From positions 1 to 64,000 of the IMG/VR virus record IMGVR_UViG_3300027754_000063: 64,000 bases of DNA; one strand, 5' to 3'. This stretch comes from a virus. The notes below the pieces were generated by a model, which saw only the letters and a list, made by a program, of their open reading frames with translations, was not told the DNA's origin and did not search any database. Below, piece by piece: positions 1-7,717 of the stretch; the first letter of the stretch is position 1, and each line of letters starts with the position of its first letter. Both the position numbers and the translations under genes were made by a program.

Positions 1-1490
1 AGTCCTTGAGTACCTTGAGTGCCCTGAGATCCAGTGATGCCCTGTACTCCTTGTTGTCCTTGCGATCCAGTGATGCCCTGTTGTCCTTGTGTGCCTTGAG
101 ATCCAGTGATGCCCTGTTGTCCTTGTGTGCCTTGAGATCCAGTGATGCCTTGTACTCCTTGAGTACCTTGTGATCCAGTGATTCCCTGAATTCCTTGAGC
201 ACCCTGAGATCCAGTGATGCCCTGTACTCCTTGTGTACCTTGCGATCCAGTGATGCCTTGTACTCCTTGAGTACCTTGAGTGCCCTGAGATCCAGTGATG
301 CCCTGTGCTCCTTGTGTACCTTGCGATCCAGTGATGCCTTGAGCACCTTGAGATCCAGTAACTCCCTGTTGTCCTTGAGTGCCTTGAGTGCCTTGAGATC
401 CAGTGATTCCCTGACGTCCTTGTGTGCCTTGAGATCCAGTGATGCCCTGTTGTCCTTGTGTGCCTTGAGATCCAGTGATGCCTTGGATTCCTTGCGACCC
501 AGTAATACCTTGCGACCCAGTAATACCTTGAGATCCAGTAATACCTTGAATACCTTGTGATCCTTGTGTTCCTTGTACGCCTTGAGTACCTTGAGTGCCC
601 TGAGATCCAGTGATGCCTTGGATTCCTTGCGACCCAGTAATACCTTGCGACCCAGTAATACCTTGAGATCCAGTAATACCTTGAATACCTTGTGATCCTT
701 GTGTTCCTTGTACGCCTTGAGATCCTTGGGTTCCAGTAGTACCCTGTGTGCCTTGAGCACCTTGATAAGTACCTTGTGCACCTTCAATACCCTGAATACC
801 TTGTGAACCTTCAATACCCTGAATACCCTGAATGCCCTGAATCCCTTGAATGCCTTGCCTACCTTGTACTCCTTGAATGCCTTGCCTACCTTGTATTCCT
901 TGTGGACCAATAATACCGGCAGTGCCTTGGGTTCCTTGAGCACCTTGGGTGCTGTTTAAGGAAATTAATTCACCTTCTTCCCACAAACGATTTAAGCTAT
1001 CTTGATAGAAAAAATTATATGGTAAGTCTCTATATGAATAATTTCCATGGCTTTTAGCATCATTGCCAGGAGTTAATGGTGTAGACAATATAGATTTAAT
1101 GTTTAGTTCTTCTGATCTTCCTTTTCCTAATTCTTTTATAGAATATATGTTACTCATGCCTATGTTATATTTAAGAGCAGGCAATGTAAGTGCGGAGAGT
1201 TGGTCAGATTGGGCTGTTACTGTAGATTGAACATTGATTAAAATCGTTAATTCTGATTCTTCCCATAAACGATTTAAGCTGTCTTGATACAAAACATTAG
1301 AAGTTAATTTTTTATTGTTTTTAGCATCATTGCTAGGATTTAATGGCTTCTGAAATATAGCTTTAATGCTCAGTTCGCCTGCTTTTCTTCTTTCTATTTC
1401 TTTTATAGAGTATATGCCACTCATCCCTATGGCGTACTTAAGGTTCAGCAGTGTGAGTTCATCGACTGGAATTAACTCATTTTTTTGCAT
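1..1490 (-). CDS. Collagen-like tail fibre/adhesin (C-terminus beyond left edge)
   Basis: The frame from ATG 1490 (AGGTA about 8 bases upstream) stays open for 496 codons and runs off the left edge. Residues 12-82 and 101-175 are two copies of one module: both contain LKY-IGMS-IYSIKE and YQDSLNRLWEE. From about residue 181 the protein is pure Gly-X-Y repeat, largely GITGSQG and GTQG units, the signature of a collagen triple helix. Collagen-like stretches are common in phage tail fibres, where they form thin trimeric shafts, so a virion fibre with a duplicated N-terminal attachment or trimerisation module is likely (inference). The receptor-binding tip would lie outside the window. The DNA is highly repetitive and prone to recombination or assembly collapse. 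Open frames on the opposite strand here are shadows of the repeat. Confidence 0.85.
   Translation of the reverse strand, partial: MQKNELIPVDELTLLNLKYAIGMSGIYSIKEIERRKAGELSIKAIFQKPLNPSNDAKNNKKLTSNVLYQDSLNRLWEESELTILINVQSTVTAQSDQLSALTLPALKYNIGMSNIYSIKELGKGRSEELNIKSILSTPLTPGNDAKSHGNYSYRDLPYNFFYQDSLNRLWEEGELISLNSTQGAQGTQGTAGIIGPQGIQGRQGIQGVQGRQGIQGIQGIQGIQGIEGSQGIQGIEGAQGTYQGAQGTQGTTGTQGSQGVQGTQGSQGIQGITGSQGITGSQGITGSQGIQGITGSQGTQGTQGVQGTQGSQGIQGITGSQGITGSQGITGSQGIQGITGSQGTQGQQGITGSQGTQGRQGITGSQGTQGTQGQQGVTGSQGAQGITGSQGTQGAQGITGSQGTQGTQGVQGITGSQGTQGVQGITGSQGAQGIQGITGSQGTQGVQGITGSQGTQGQQGITGSQGTQGQQGITGSQGQQGVQGITGSQGTQGTQG
466..721. repeat. Exact 121-bp direct repeat inside the collagen gene
   Basis: Positions 466-586 recur base for base at 601-721, an offset of 135 bases (45 codons), so the frame is kept. 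The surrounding 1-900 is a looser array of 9-bp Gly-X-Y units. The long exact copy points to a recent in-frame duplication on top of the old repeat. Confidence 0.85.
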
Positions 1491-1574
1491 TAAAAATTTA
1501 CCTGTTATTGGAGTTTGTACAATATATATATAATATTATACAAAAAGGTAAATAATCCGACCTATTGAATGAAT

Positions 1575-2345
1575 TTAGGTGGAGGAAAAATTTTTCCAAA
1601 TCACTTCTGACTTCTTCCCTTTTTTCTTTATTTTACAACGATGCATCGACCAATTCTTATATAATCTATTATAAAGAGGAGATGTGACACCACTTATAAT
1701 AACTTTCCCTTTAAAAGAATTAAGTGCATGAGATAATTGTATGTGATCATTTGTATCCATATCAGAAAAATAAACTGTTTTACTATTTTTATTTTCGTAA
1801 AGGTGTGGAGGGTCACAGTATAGTAATGTTTTATCTGAGTCGAAAACCTTTATAATATCAATTGCTTTATTATTAAAAAAGAAAACCTCTTGTAGTCTAT
1901 TTGACAAATAATTCAAGTTTAATAATGATTTTTCCCATTCAATGGAAGACTTTTTACAAAAATTCTTTTTTAGTTCTAATTGACTCATTTTTCTTAAAAC
2001 ATATTCACTAACTGCTCGCTCTAAATAGTCTTTTGCACTAGTTTTATTTTTCATTTTTATGAAAGTTTCTTCACAAAAACTGAAACGTTCTAATCTTTTT
2101 AAAAATTCTTTTGGTTCATCTCTTAAGCATCTAAAAATTTCCAATGCCAAAGCATCAGAATCATTAAGAATTTCCATATAAGATTTTTCTTTGGATATCA
2201 ATAAATTAGCCCCGACACAATACGGTTCTAAATAGCACAAATCCTTATAGTTTTCTGGCAAATGTGTTTTTATCCATTTTGCAATTATTTGTCTATTATG
2301 ATTTGCTTTGAAAATAGATGTAATGTTTTTAAGTTTCACTTTCAT
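1575..2345 (-). CDS. D12-class DNA adenine methyltransferase-like protein
   Basis: This 256-aa protein resembles Dam/D12 class N6-adenine methylases, which move a methyl group from S-adenosylmethionine to adenine in DNA. The AdoMet-binding motif I is recognisable at about residues 38-51 (YLEPYCVGANLLI, for the usual F-EPF-GGG). The catalytic motif IV is LLYCDPPH at residues 174-181. Canonical enzymes have DPPY, so the final aromatic is replaced by His, and the glycines of motif I are also weakened; activity is uncertain. A likely role is protection of phage DNA from host restriction. The start overlaps the end of the upstream 70-aa gene by 17 bases, suggesting co-translation. It could also be a degenerate, inactive methylase. 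Confidence 0.7.
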   Translation of the reverse strand: MKVKLKNITSIFKANHNRQIIAKWIKTHLPENYKDLCYLEPYCVGANLLISKEKSYMEILNDSDALALEIFRCLRDEPKEFLKRLERFSFCEETFIKMKNKTSAKDYLERAVSEYVLRKMSQLELKKNFCKKSSIEWEKSLLNLNYLSNRLQEVFFFNNKAIDIIKVFDSDKTLLYCDPPHLYENKNSKTVYFSDMDTNDHIQLSHALNSFKGKVIISGVTSPLYNRLYKNWSMHRCKIKKKGKKSEVIWKNFSST

Positions 2346-2541
2346 TCGTGACTTTCTGTTCAGCTTGATATATTACGTGTTGGCATAAACAACATACAAA
2401 ACTAAATGGTCCATATCCAAGTTTTGAACCTTCCCAAAACCAATGTGCATTTGTATCTTCTTTTTTTTCAGTAACGCAATTCAAGCAAAAAACATTTATT
2501 TTTTCATCTTTGGCATCTACTCCAAAATAACAATCTTCCAT
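2329..2541 (-). CDS. Small two-CxxC protein, putative zinc ribbon
   Basis: A 70-aa protein of unknown function. Two cysteine pairs, CLNC (residues 19-22) and CCLC (50-53), with about 28 residues between, fit a small zinc ribbon. The middle is aromatic-rich (HWFWEG). It is the first gene of a two-gene - strand unit with the D12 methylase, whose start codon lies inside its last codons. A helper or regulator of the methylase is possible, but that rests only on position. Confidence 0.6.
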   Translation of the reverse strand: MEDCYFGVDAKDEKINVFCLNCVTEKKEDTNAHWFWEGSKLGYGPFSFVCCLCQHVIYQAEQKVTNESET

Positions 2542-2660
2542 ATTAAATATTCACTGGTTTTGTGTTTTGTCTAAAATAACATAGTGCCAAATTTGTATTT
2601 TTCTAAAATAGCCTTGGAACATAAGATTTTTTGCCGGATTATGTGAATATTGCATATATA

Positions 2661-2670
2661 CGCTATATAG
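2661..2670 (+). promoter_or_regulatory. CTATATA-type putative promoter
   Basis: CGCTATATAG lies 28 bases before the ATG at 2698 in the 156-base divergent gap between the methylase unit and the helicase unit. It matches the element recurring upstream of other genes here. AT-rich background makes any single copy weak evidence. Confidence 0.35.
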
Positions 2671-2697
2671 TTTTGTTGTTAATAACGAAAGATTAAT

Positions 2698-3000
2698 ATG
2701 GAAATTTCTTTTCATGAGCTTTGGGAAAACTTAAAGAATTCTGACGAATCTGTTGAGAATGATTCAATGGCTGCTATTAGAAATGGTATTGGTATACGTG
2801 AGGATTTTTGGACGGACTTTTTATTGTTTTTAAATGACTCTAAAGGCATTTCTTCTTTACTGGATATTCCAATTGAAAAAATCAGCTCTTGGCATGATAA
2901 AATCAAACATAATATTAAAAAGGTAGAAAAAGCTGATAATAATGTAGTAACTAAAGATCGAGGGAAAGTAATGAAAACTGGGGCAAAAAACAATGTTTAA
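2698..3000 (+). CDS. Hypothetical protein upstream of helicase
   Basis: A 100-aa hydrophilic protein that I do not recognise. The N-terminal half is acidic and contains FHELWENLKNSDES. The C-terminal 40 residues are Lys-rich. There is no signal peptide or membrane segment. Its end overlaps the start of the helicase frame by 8 bases, so the two are probably translated together. The only Shine-Dalgarno-like stretch upstream is a weak GAAAGA. Confidence 0.6.
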   Translation: MEISFHELWENLKNSDESVENDSMAAIRNGIGIREDFWTDFLLFLNDSKGISSLLDIPIEKISSWHDKIKHNIKKVEKADNNVVTKDRGKVMKTGAKNNV

Positions 3001-5233
3001 GCGTTGGTTAAATATAGATGAGATGGCGATTGCACAATTTGGTAAGCATGGACCAAAAGATGGAAAGCCACCTAAACACATTAATGACATTGATACGGGA
3101 TATTTGAATTGGCTGCTTCAACAAATTGAACAAGAAAAAAGAGGAGTCATTGATCCCAAAACCGGTCTTCCAATAAAAACGAGTTTTAATTTTATGGCAG
3201 ATGATGGATCCGGTAGATTAACGAAACAACAGGTAGAGGATGCTATTAAAATTCGTATTAACGGCAGCAAAATAGCGAGCACAAGTGCGAACAGCCCAAT
3301 CGTTGCTTTCTCAGAAAAACCAACAAAAGAACCAATTCCACCTCAAGAAGAACCCAAACAACCCGCATTGAACAATGTTGATAAAAGCAAGTATTTAATT
3401 TCACCAGAAAAAATAAGTGAATATCAAAAAGATATAGAGGAAGCTTTTTCTAGAACGAATAAGCACATGGTCATTAACGCTCTTGCCGGAACGGGCAAAA
3501 GCACTGTACTAAAACATCTAGCAGCTAAATTCCAACATGGGAAAAAATGGCTGTATCTAGTCTTTAATAATCGCAATGCTGCTGAGGCAACATCAGGAGA
3601 AAAAGCATTTCCTCCTGGCGTCGAAACTTTCACAAGTCATAGTTTCTTGGGTAGAGTATTAAAAGATACAAATAGATACAAACCAGAGGTTATGAAAGAT
3701 ACATCGTTGCCTCTGAAGGGGGACAAAGGTACCAAATTAGGAAAAGTTTTAGATAGTAATTGGTTTAAGAGTATAGCGAAACAAATACAAAGTCAACGAG
3801 GTTTTCCAGGAAGAGAAAGTGAATTTGTTTACTATAGTAAGGTCAAAAATTCCGAACAAGTTAATTATAATTTAAAAACAAAAATAACAAAATTAGTTTC
3901 ATTGTCAAAAGCTTTTGCTATCAATCCTGATAAACAGGACGCCAGAGATAAAATTGCTTCGATTATGAGCAAATATAGTATGGATGGATACTTGGTAAAA
4001 CCAAGCAATGATAAAGATGATGAGATGCCAACAGATTTCACGGATCAAATTATACAATTATCTTTGGAAGTTCTCAAAAAATCGAAACCCTCAGAATCTA
4101 TGGGAGATACATCTTTAGATTCAATGAGAGATCATGATGATACTGTGTGGTGGCCATCTTTAAACCCAGATAAAATGGTTTGGCCCACGAATAGAACTTA
4201 CGAAGTAGCTTTAGTAGACGAAGTTCAAGATTTCAATGAAGCTCAAAAAATAATGCTTGAACATTTAGCTAAAAACGGCATTAGAATTATTATGGTAGGT
4301 GACAAAAATCAATCTTTGTACAGATTCAGAGGAGCAGATGCTAACTCTTTTTCTAACATAGAAACCATGTTAAAAGGCACAAATCTTGGAGCAACATCTC
4401 ATGAACTGCCAGTCAATTACAGAAGCGGCAAAAAAATTATTGATTATGTAAATAAAAACACCCACGTTAAAGATCTAAAATCGGGACGGGATCATGAAGG
4501 TGAGGTTAACAATACAACTTATGAAAAAGTAATGGGTGACATTGAACAAGAATGGGAAGAAAACAAAGAATTAAAACATGAGACTGCTTTTATTGCTAGA
4601 GGAAACAAGCCTTTGGCTGCGGCTGCTATGGAACTGTTAAAAAATAATATTCCTTTCATCATTATAGGAAAAGATTTTTCTAATGAGATTACAGATTTTA
4701 TTTATAAAGTAGTTGGAAACGATAAGGTTGGACTTGGGAAAAGTAACGCACGCTCTTATAAAGCAAAAGAATTTGGTCAAATAATGACCAATTATATTGA
4801 ACAAAAAAATCATAAATATGAAGGCGAAAAAGATAAAGAAAAATATTTAGAAGAACTTTCTCAAACCTATGAAGCTCTAAGCAGTTTGCTTAGTCATATT
4901 CAAGACAATGAATGGAAGGACCAATATTCCAAAGAAATAAAAAATGTAGAAGATTTATGCGAATATATCAGAAATATATTTAAAGGAATAGACCCTCAAG
5001 ATTCAGAGAAAGACGCCGAAAATTATGCCAACAGAAATAAAAAGCGTGCTGTAATTTTAACTACTGCTCACAAATCTAAAGGGCTAGAATTTGAAAGAGT
5101 AAATATATTAGAAAATGATAAATTCCCTGCCGGAGACACTTACAACCCATCAGATGAAGAAGCAGAGCAAGAGCACAATGCTAAATACGTCGCATATACA
5201 AGAGGAACGCATGTTCTTAACGTTGCTGATTAA
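2993..5233 (+). CDS. UvrD/Rep-type superfamily 1 DNA helicase with DUF3820-like N-terminus
   Basis: A 746-aa SF1A helicase that would unwind DNA using ATP during phage replication, repair or recombination. Seen motifs: Walker A NALAGTGKST (about residues 162-171), Walker B DEVQDF (about 408), GDKNQSLYRFRGA (motif III, about 432), AHKSKGLEFERVN (motif V, about 692) and VAYTRG (motif VI, about 733). Residues 11-45 (AQFGKHG...YLNWLLQQ) resemble the small DUF3820 domain, which is also found fused to nucleases and helicases. A Pro-rich linker at about 105-125 joins it to the helicase core. The start at 2993 overlaps the upstream gene; the in-frame ATG at 3023 is an alternative. T4 Dda and UvrD are functional analogues. 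Confidence 0.9.
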   Translation: MFKRWLNIDEMAIAQFGKHGPKDGKPPKHINDIDTGYLNWLLQQIEQEKRGVIDPKTGLPIKTSFNFMADDGSGRLTKQQVEDAIKIRINGSKIASTSANSPIVAFSEKPTKEPIPPQEEPKQPALNNVDKSKYLISPEKISEYQKDIEEAFSRTNKHMVINALAGTGKSTVLKHLAAKFQHGKKWLYLVFNNRNAAEATSGEKAFPPGVETFTSHSFLGRVLKDTNRYKPEVMKDTSLPLKGDKGTKLGKVLDSNWFKSIAKQIQSQRGFPGRESEFVYYSKVKNSEQVNYNLKTKITKLVSLSKAFAINPDKQDARDKIASIMSKYSMDGYLVKPSNDKDDEMPTDFTDQIIQLSLEVLKKSKPSESMGDTSLDSMRDHDDTVWWPSLNPDKMVWPTNRTYEVALVDEVQDFNEAQKIMLEHLAKNGIRIIMVGDKNQSLYRFRGADANSFSNIETMLKGTNLGATSHELPVNYRSGKKIIDYVNKNTHVKDLKSGRDHEGEVNNTTYEKVMGDIEQEWEENKELKHETAFIARGNKPLAAAAMELLKNNIPFIIIGKDFSNEITDFIYKVVGNDKVGLGKSNARSYKAKEFGQIMTNYIEQKNHKYEGEKDKEKYLEELSQTYEALSSLLSHIQDNEWKDQYSKEIKNVEDLCEYIRNIFKGIDPQDSEKDAENYANRNKKRAVILTTAHKSKGLEFERVNILENDKFPAGDTYNPSDEEAEQEHNAKYVAYTRGTHVLNVAD

Positions 5234-5259
5234 CTGTACAAATTTTTTACATTAAAAGA

Positions 5260-5268
5260 TACTATATA
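5260..5268 (+). promoter_or_regulatory. TACTATATA putative promoter
   Basis: TACTATATA sits 22 bases before the ATG at 5290, followed by a near-perfect Shine-Dalgarno AAAAGGAGGTG at 5277-5287. This is one of the clearest instances of the recurrent element. Confidence 0.45.
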
Positions 5269-5289
5269 CATTAGACAAAAGGAGGTGTC

Positions 5290-5712
5290 ATGAATATAGA
5301 TATACAAATTGATCCAAAAGTTTTATCTGAATTAAATATTTATTTAGATACATTAAAGAAGAAATGGGATGATCAATATCCTGATAAAAAGTCTTGGTTC
5401 TCACTTCATAAGACTTATGTACTTAATAGCACAATATTTTTAATTTCTGTTTTAGATGATCTTATAGTTTTTGTGCAGTCATCTATACCACGAGGAGCAG
5501 ATAAAAAATTGGCTGTTATGGCTGTTGTATCAAAAATATTTGATTATATAGTAGTTCAAGCGTTCCCAGTGTGGATGACTCCATTCGCTGCTATTATCAA
5601 AGAAATGATTGTAGGAGTTGTCATAAGTCAGTTAGTTGAATTCATAGTTTCTAAATATAAAAATGGAGAATGGAAAACAAATTCGAATTTGAAAATTGAG
5701 GTGAAAAATTAA
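5290..5712 (+). CDS. Hypothetical protein with hydrophobic helices
   Basis: A 140-aa protein of unknown function. A strong ribosome binding site (AAAGGAGG) fixes the start. Two hydrophobic stretches are seen, at about residues 52-66 (STIFLISVLDDLIVFV) and 93-125 (around PFAAIIKEMIVGVVISQLVEFIV). They could be membrane or membrane-associated helices. The stop codon overlaps the proposed ATT start of the subtilase (ATTAA), so the two are likely translationally coupled. It might be an inhibitor or chaperone of that protease or a holin-like protein; neither is shown. Confidence 0.7.
   Translation: MNIDIQIDPKVLSELNIYLDTLKKKWDDQYPDKKSWFSLHKTYVLNSTIFLISVLDDLIVFVQSSIPRGADKKLAVMAVVSKIFDYIVVQAFPVWMTPFAAIIKEMIVGVVISQLVEFIVSKYKNGEWKTNSNLKIEVKN
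5698..5701 (+). promoter_or_regulatory. Shine-Dalgarno GAGG that decides the subtilase start
   Basis: GAGG lies six bases before an in-frame ATT at 5708. The next usable codon, TTG at 5729, is 27 bases away and has no binding site of its own. Confidence 0.5.
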
Positions 5713-6640
5713 GAATAAAACCATTCACTTGTTGCCATATAAAAGAGAAGACATTCTTAGCATACAAGATGCAAAACAAAAATTAGGCTGGGAAATAACA
5801 GCATTTGACTTGCCAAAAACATGGAATTTGACACAAGGGGAAGGCACGGTTGTTGCTGTTTTAGACACAGGAGCAGACTTACAGCACGAAGATTTAGTGG
5901 AAAATTTACTTCCAGGAAAGAATTTTGTAAATAAAAAATCTTCCCCACAAGATGACCAAGGACATGGATCGCATGTTACAGGAATTATTTGTGCTTCTAA
6001 CAATGAAAAAGGTATCGTTGGTGTGGCACCCAAAGCGAAAGTTATACCTGTTAAGGTTCTGGATAAAAGCGGGTCAGGAGATGTGAAAAATGTAGCTGAC
6101 GGAATTAAATGGGCAGCAGATCAAGGTGTAGACTTTATAACTATGTCTTTGGGGTCTCCATCGCCCGTGAGTATCGTCCATAAGGCAATTCAGTATGCGG
6201 TATCTAAAGGAGTAGTTGTGTGGTGTGCAGCAGGAAATGCTGGACAAACACATAATATATTTTATCCAGCAGCATATCCAGAAACAATTGGTATTGGAGC
6301 TATTGACGAAAAATTTGATAGGGCTAATTTTAGTTGTACAGGACCGGATCTTGATTTCTTAGCACCAGGTGTAAAAATATTGAGCACAGTGCCAACTAAT
6401 TGGTATGCAATTCTTTCTGGAACAAGCATGGCAAATCCATTTGCTGTTGGAATTGGATGCTTACTTCTTTCTTATAAAAGAAAAAATAATTTACCTTTAG
6501 CTTTGTCATCAAGTAAAGATTATATAGATTTTTTGAAAAACCACACTATTCCGACAAGCTCTTTTGCAAATAAATCTTTTTTTGAAGGATTTGGTATTAT
6601 AGATCCTAGAAAAATGCAAGAATGGCTCTTGGCTAAATAA
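5708..6640 (+). CDS. Subtilase (S8), intracellular-subtilisin-like, probable ATT start
   Basis: A serine endopeptidase with the full subtilisin triad: Asp in VVAVLDTGAD, His in GHGSHVTGI, Ser in GTSMANP, plus the oxyanion Asn in AAGNAG. There is no signal peptide. Bacillus intracellular subtilisins begin with a short inhibitory propeptide containing LIPY. Reading from ATT 5708 gives KNKTIHLLPYKRE at the same distance from the catalytic domain, which supports this start; a TTG at 5729 would cut inside that motif. The GAGG six bases upstream agrees. The enzyme would act in the host cytoplasm, perhaps on host proteins or prohead components (inference). The length (about 310 aa) is normal for the family. 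It ends 8 bases inside the convergent gene. Confidence 0.9.
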   Translation: MKNKTIHLLPYKREDILSIQDAKQKLGWEITAFDLPKTWNLTQGEGTVVAVLDTGADLQHEDLVENLLPGKNFVNKKSSPQDDQGHGSHVTGIICASNNEKGIVGVAPKAKVIPVKVLDKSGSGDVKNVADGIKWAADQGVDFITMSLGSPSPVSIVHKAIQYAVSKGVVVWCAAGNAGQTHNIFYPAAYPETIGIGAIDEKFDRANFSCTGPDLDFLAPGVKILSTVPTNWYAILSGTSMANPFAVGIGCLLLSYKRKNNLPLALSSSKDYIDFLKNHTIPTSSFANKSFFEGFGIIDPRKMQEWLLAK

Positions 6641-6956
6641 CAGATATTTTTTCCATCGCTTTTCTAACTTTATCTGCTAATTCATAGTCTTCCATCGCCA
6701 AGGCAGAACGCATTGCTTTTTTAAGGAATTCTTTTTTTTCTTCTAAATTTAATTTAGATTTTTTATCTTGATTTGAAAGAATGAAATCCAATTCTATGTT
6801 TTCTAAAGTTTGAATTATATTAAAAGATTCTTGTTCAAAACAATTAGAAACACAATCCTTACAAATATTTATTTCTGTTACAATGCCTTTTTTAAAGTTA
6901 ATTACATTGATAGCTTTTTCACTTGTACACTTTTTTTTGTCAAACGGGCAATTCAT
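6633..6956 (-). CDS. McsA-like zinc-finger protein with UVR motif
   Basis: A 107-aa protein. Cysteine pairs near the N-terminus (CPF...C at residues 3-10 and CKDCVSNC at about 32-39) resemble the zinc-binding half of McsA. The C-terminal 40 residues contain LKKAMRSALAMEDYELADKVRKAM, split here by the helix turn, which is a good UVR motif of the type found in UvrB, UvrC, McsA and ClpC. In Bacillus, McsA activates the arginine kinase McsB that marks proteins for ClpCP. A phage copy next to a cytoplasmic subtilase suggests interference with host proteolysis or repair, but this is inference. GGAATAA precedes ATG 6956. Confidence 0.65.
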   Translation of the reverse strand: MNCPFDKKKCTSEKAINVINFKKGIVTEINICKDCVSNCFEQESFNIIQTLENIELDFILSNQDKKSKLNLEEKKEFLKKAMRSALAMEDYELADKVRKAMEKISVI

Positions 6957-6973
6957 TTATTCCTTTTCAATTT

Positions 6974-7717
6974 TCAAGGACTCTGTGATGTTTCTGTCAC
7001 TGTTGCCGAACCACCGACATATCCAGTCCTCGTTGTCGTTATTGTAGCCGTTGAACTCGTAGCTGCGGTAACACCGGTTACCGTGACCAGACCACTTCCG
7101 CTGACAACTACTGTTCCCGATGCTGTTGCCGTACCAGCCCATGTGTAGGCGGCGTCATAGTTGCTGATCTGGACTGTGAAGCCATCAGCCGTTGCTGTTG
7201 TGCTTCCAAATGTTGGGGTCAATGCAACAGCCAGTGAGGTTGCCGTAACTGGTGCCGTTCCACCTGCATACCCCGTCCTCGTTGTCGTTATTGTAGCCGT
7301 TGAACTCGTAGCTGCGGCAACACCGGTTACCGTGACCAGACCACTTCCGCTGACAACCACTGTTCCCGATGCTGTTGCAGTACCAGTCCATGTGTACAAT
7401 GCGTCATAGTTGCTGATCTGGACTGTGAAACCAGAAGCCGTTGCTGTTGTGCTTCCAAATGCTGGTGTTCTCGCAGCAAGCAGCGAGGTTGCCGTAACTG
7501 GTGCGGTTCCACCGACATACCCAGTTCTCGTTGTAGTAATTGTAGCCGTTGAACTCGTAGCAGCGGCAACACCGGTTACCGTGACCAGACCACTTCCGCT
7601 GACAACCACTGTTCCCGATGCTGTTGCAGTACCAGCCCATGTGTAGTCAGAATAGTAATTGCTGATCTGCACTGTGAATCCATCAGCAGTTGCTGTTGTG
7701 CTTCCAAATGTTGGTGT
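6974..7717. repeat. Three tandem 249-bp repeats
   Basis: Copies span roughly 7717-7469, 7468-7220 and 7219-6974 (the last is 246 bp with the stop). The landmark GTTGCTGTTG occurs at 7191, 7440 and 7689, exactly 249 bases apart. Each copy encodes one 83-aa domain. Near-identity at DNA level implies recent amplification or ongoing homogenisation. Confidence 0.9.

Noticed and set aside
195-560. Ser/Leu-rich frame on the + strand through the collagen region
   Set aside because: It is the antisense shadow of the Gly-X-Y repeat; the - strand frame runs unbroken for 496 codons with non-repetitive N-terminal domains.
1-900. CRISPR-like appearance of regular short repeats
   Set aside because: The units are 9-bp multiples without unique spacers and keep one coding frame, so this is a collagen-type protein repeat.
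2712-3090. - strand frames opposite the helicase upstream region
   Set aside because: Leu/Phe/Ser-rich shadows of the + strand genes at 2698 and 2993, without binding sites.
5729-5731. TTG 5729 as start of the subtilase
   Set aside because: No ribosome binding site at the right distance, and it would remove the LLPY propeptide motif that the ATT start restores.
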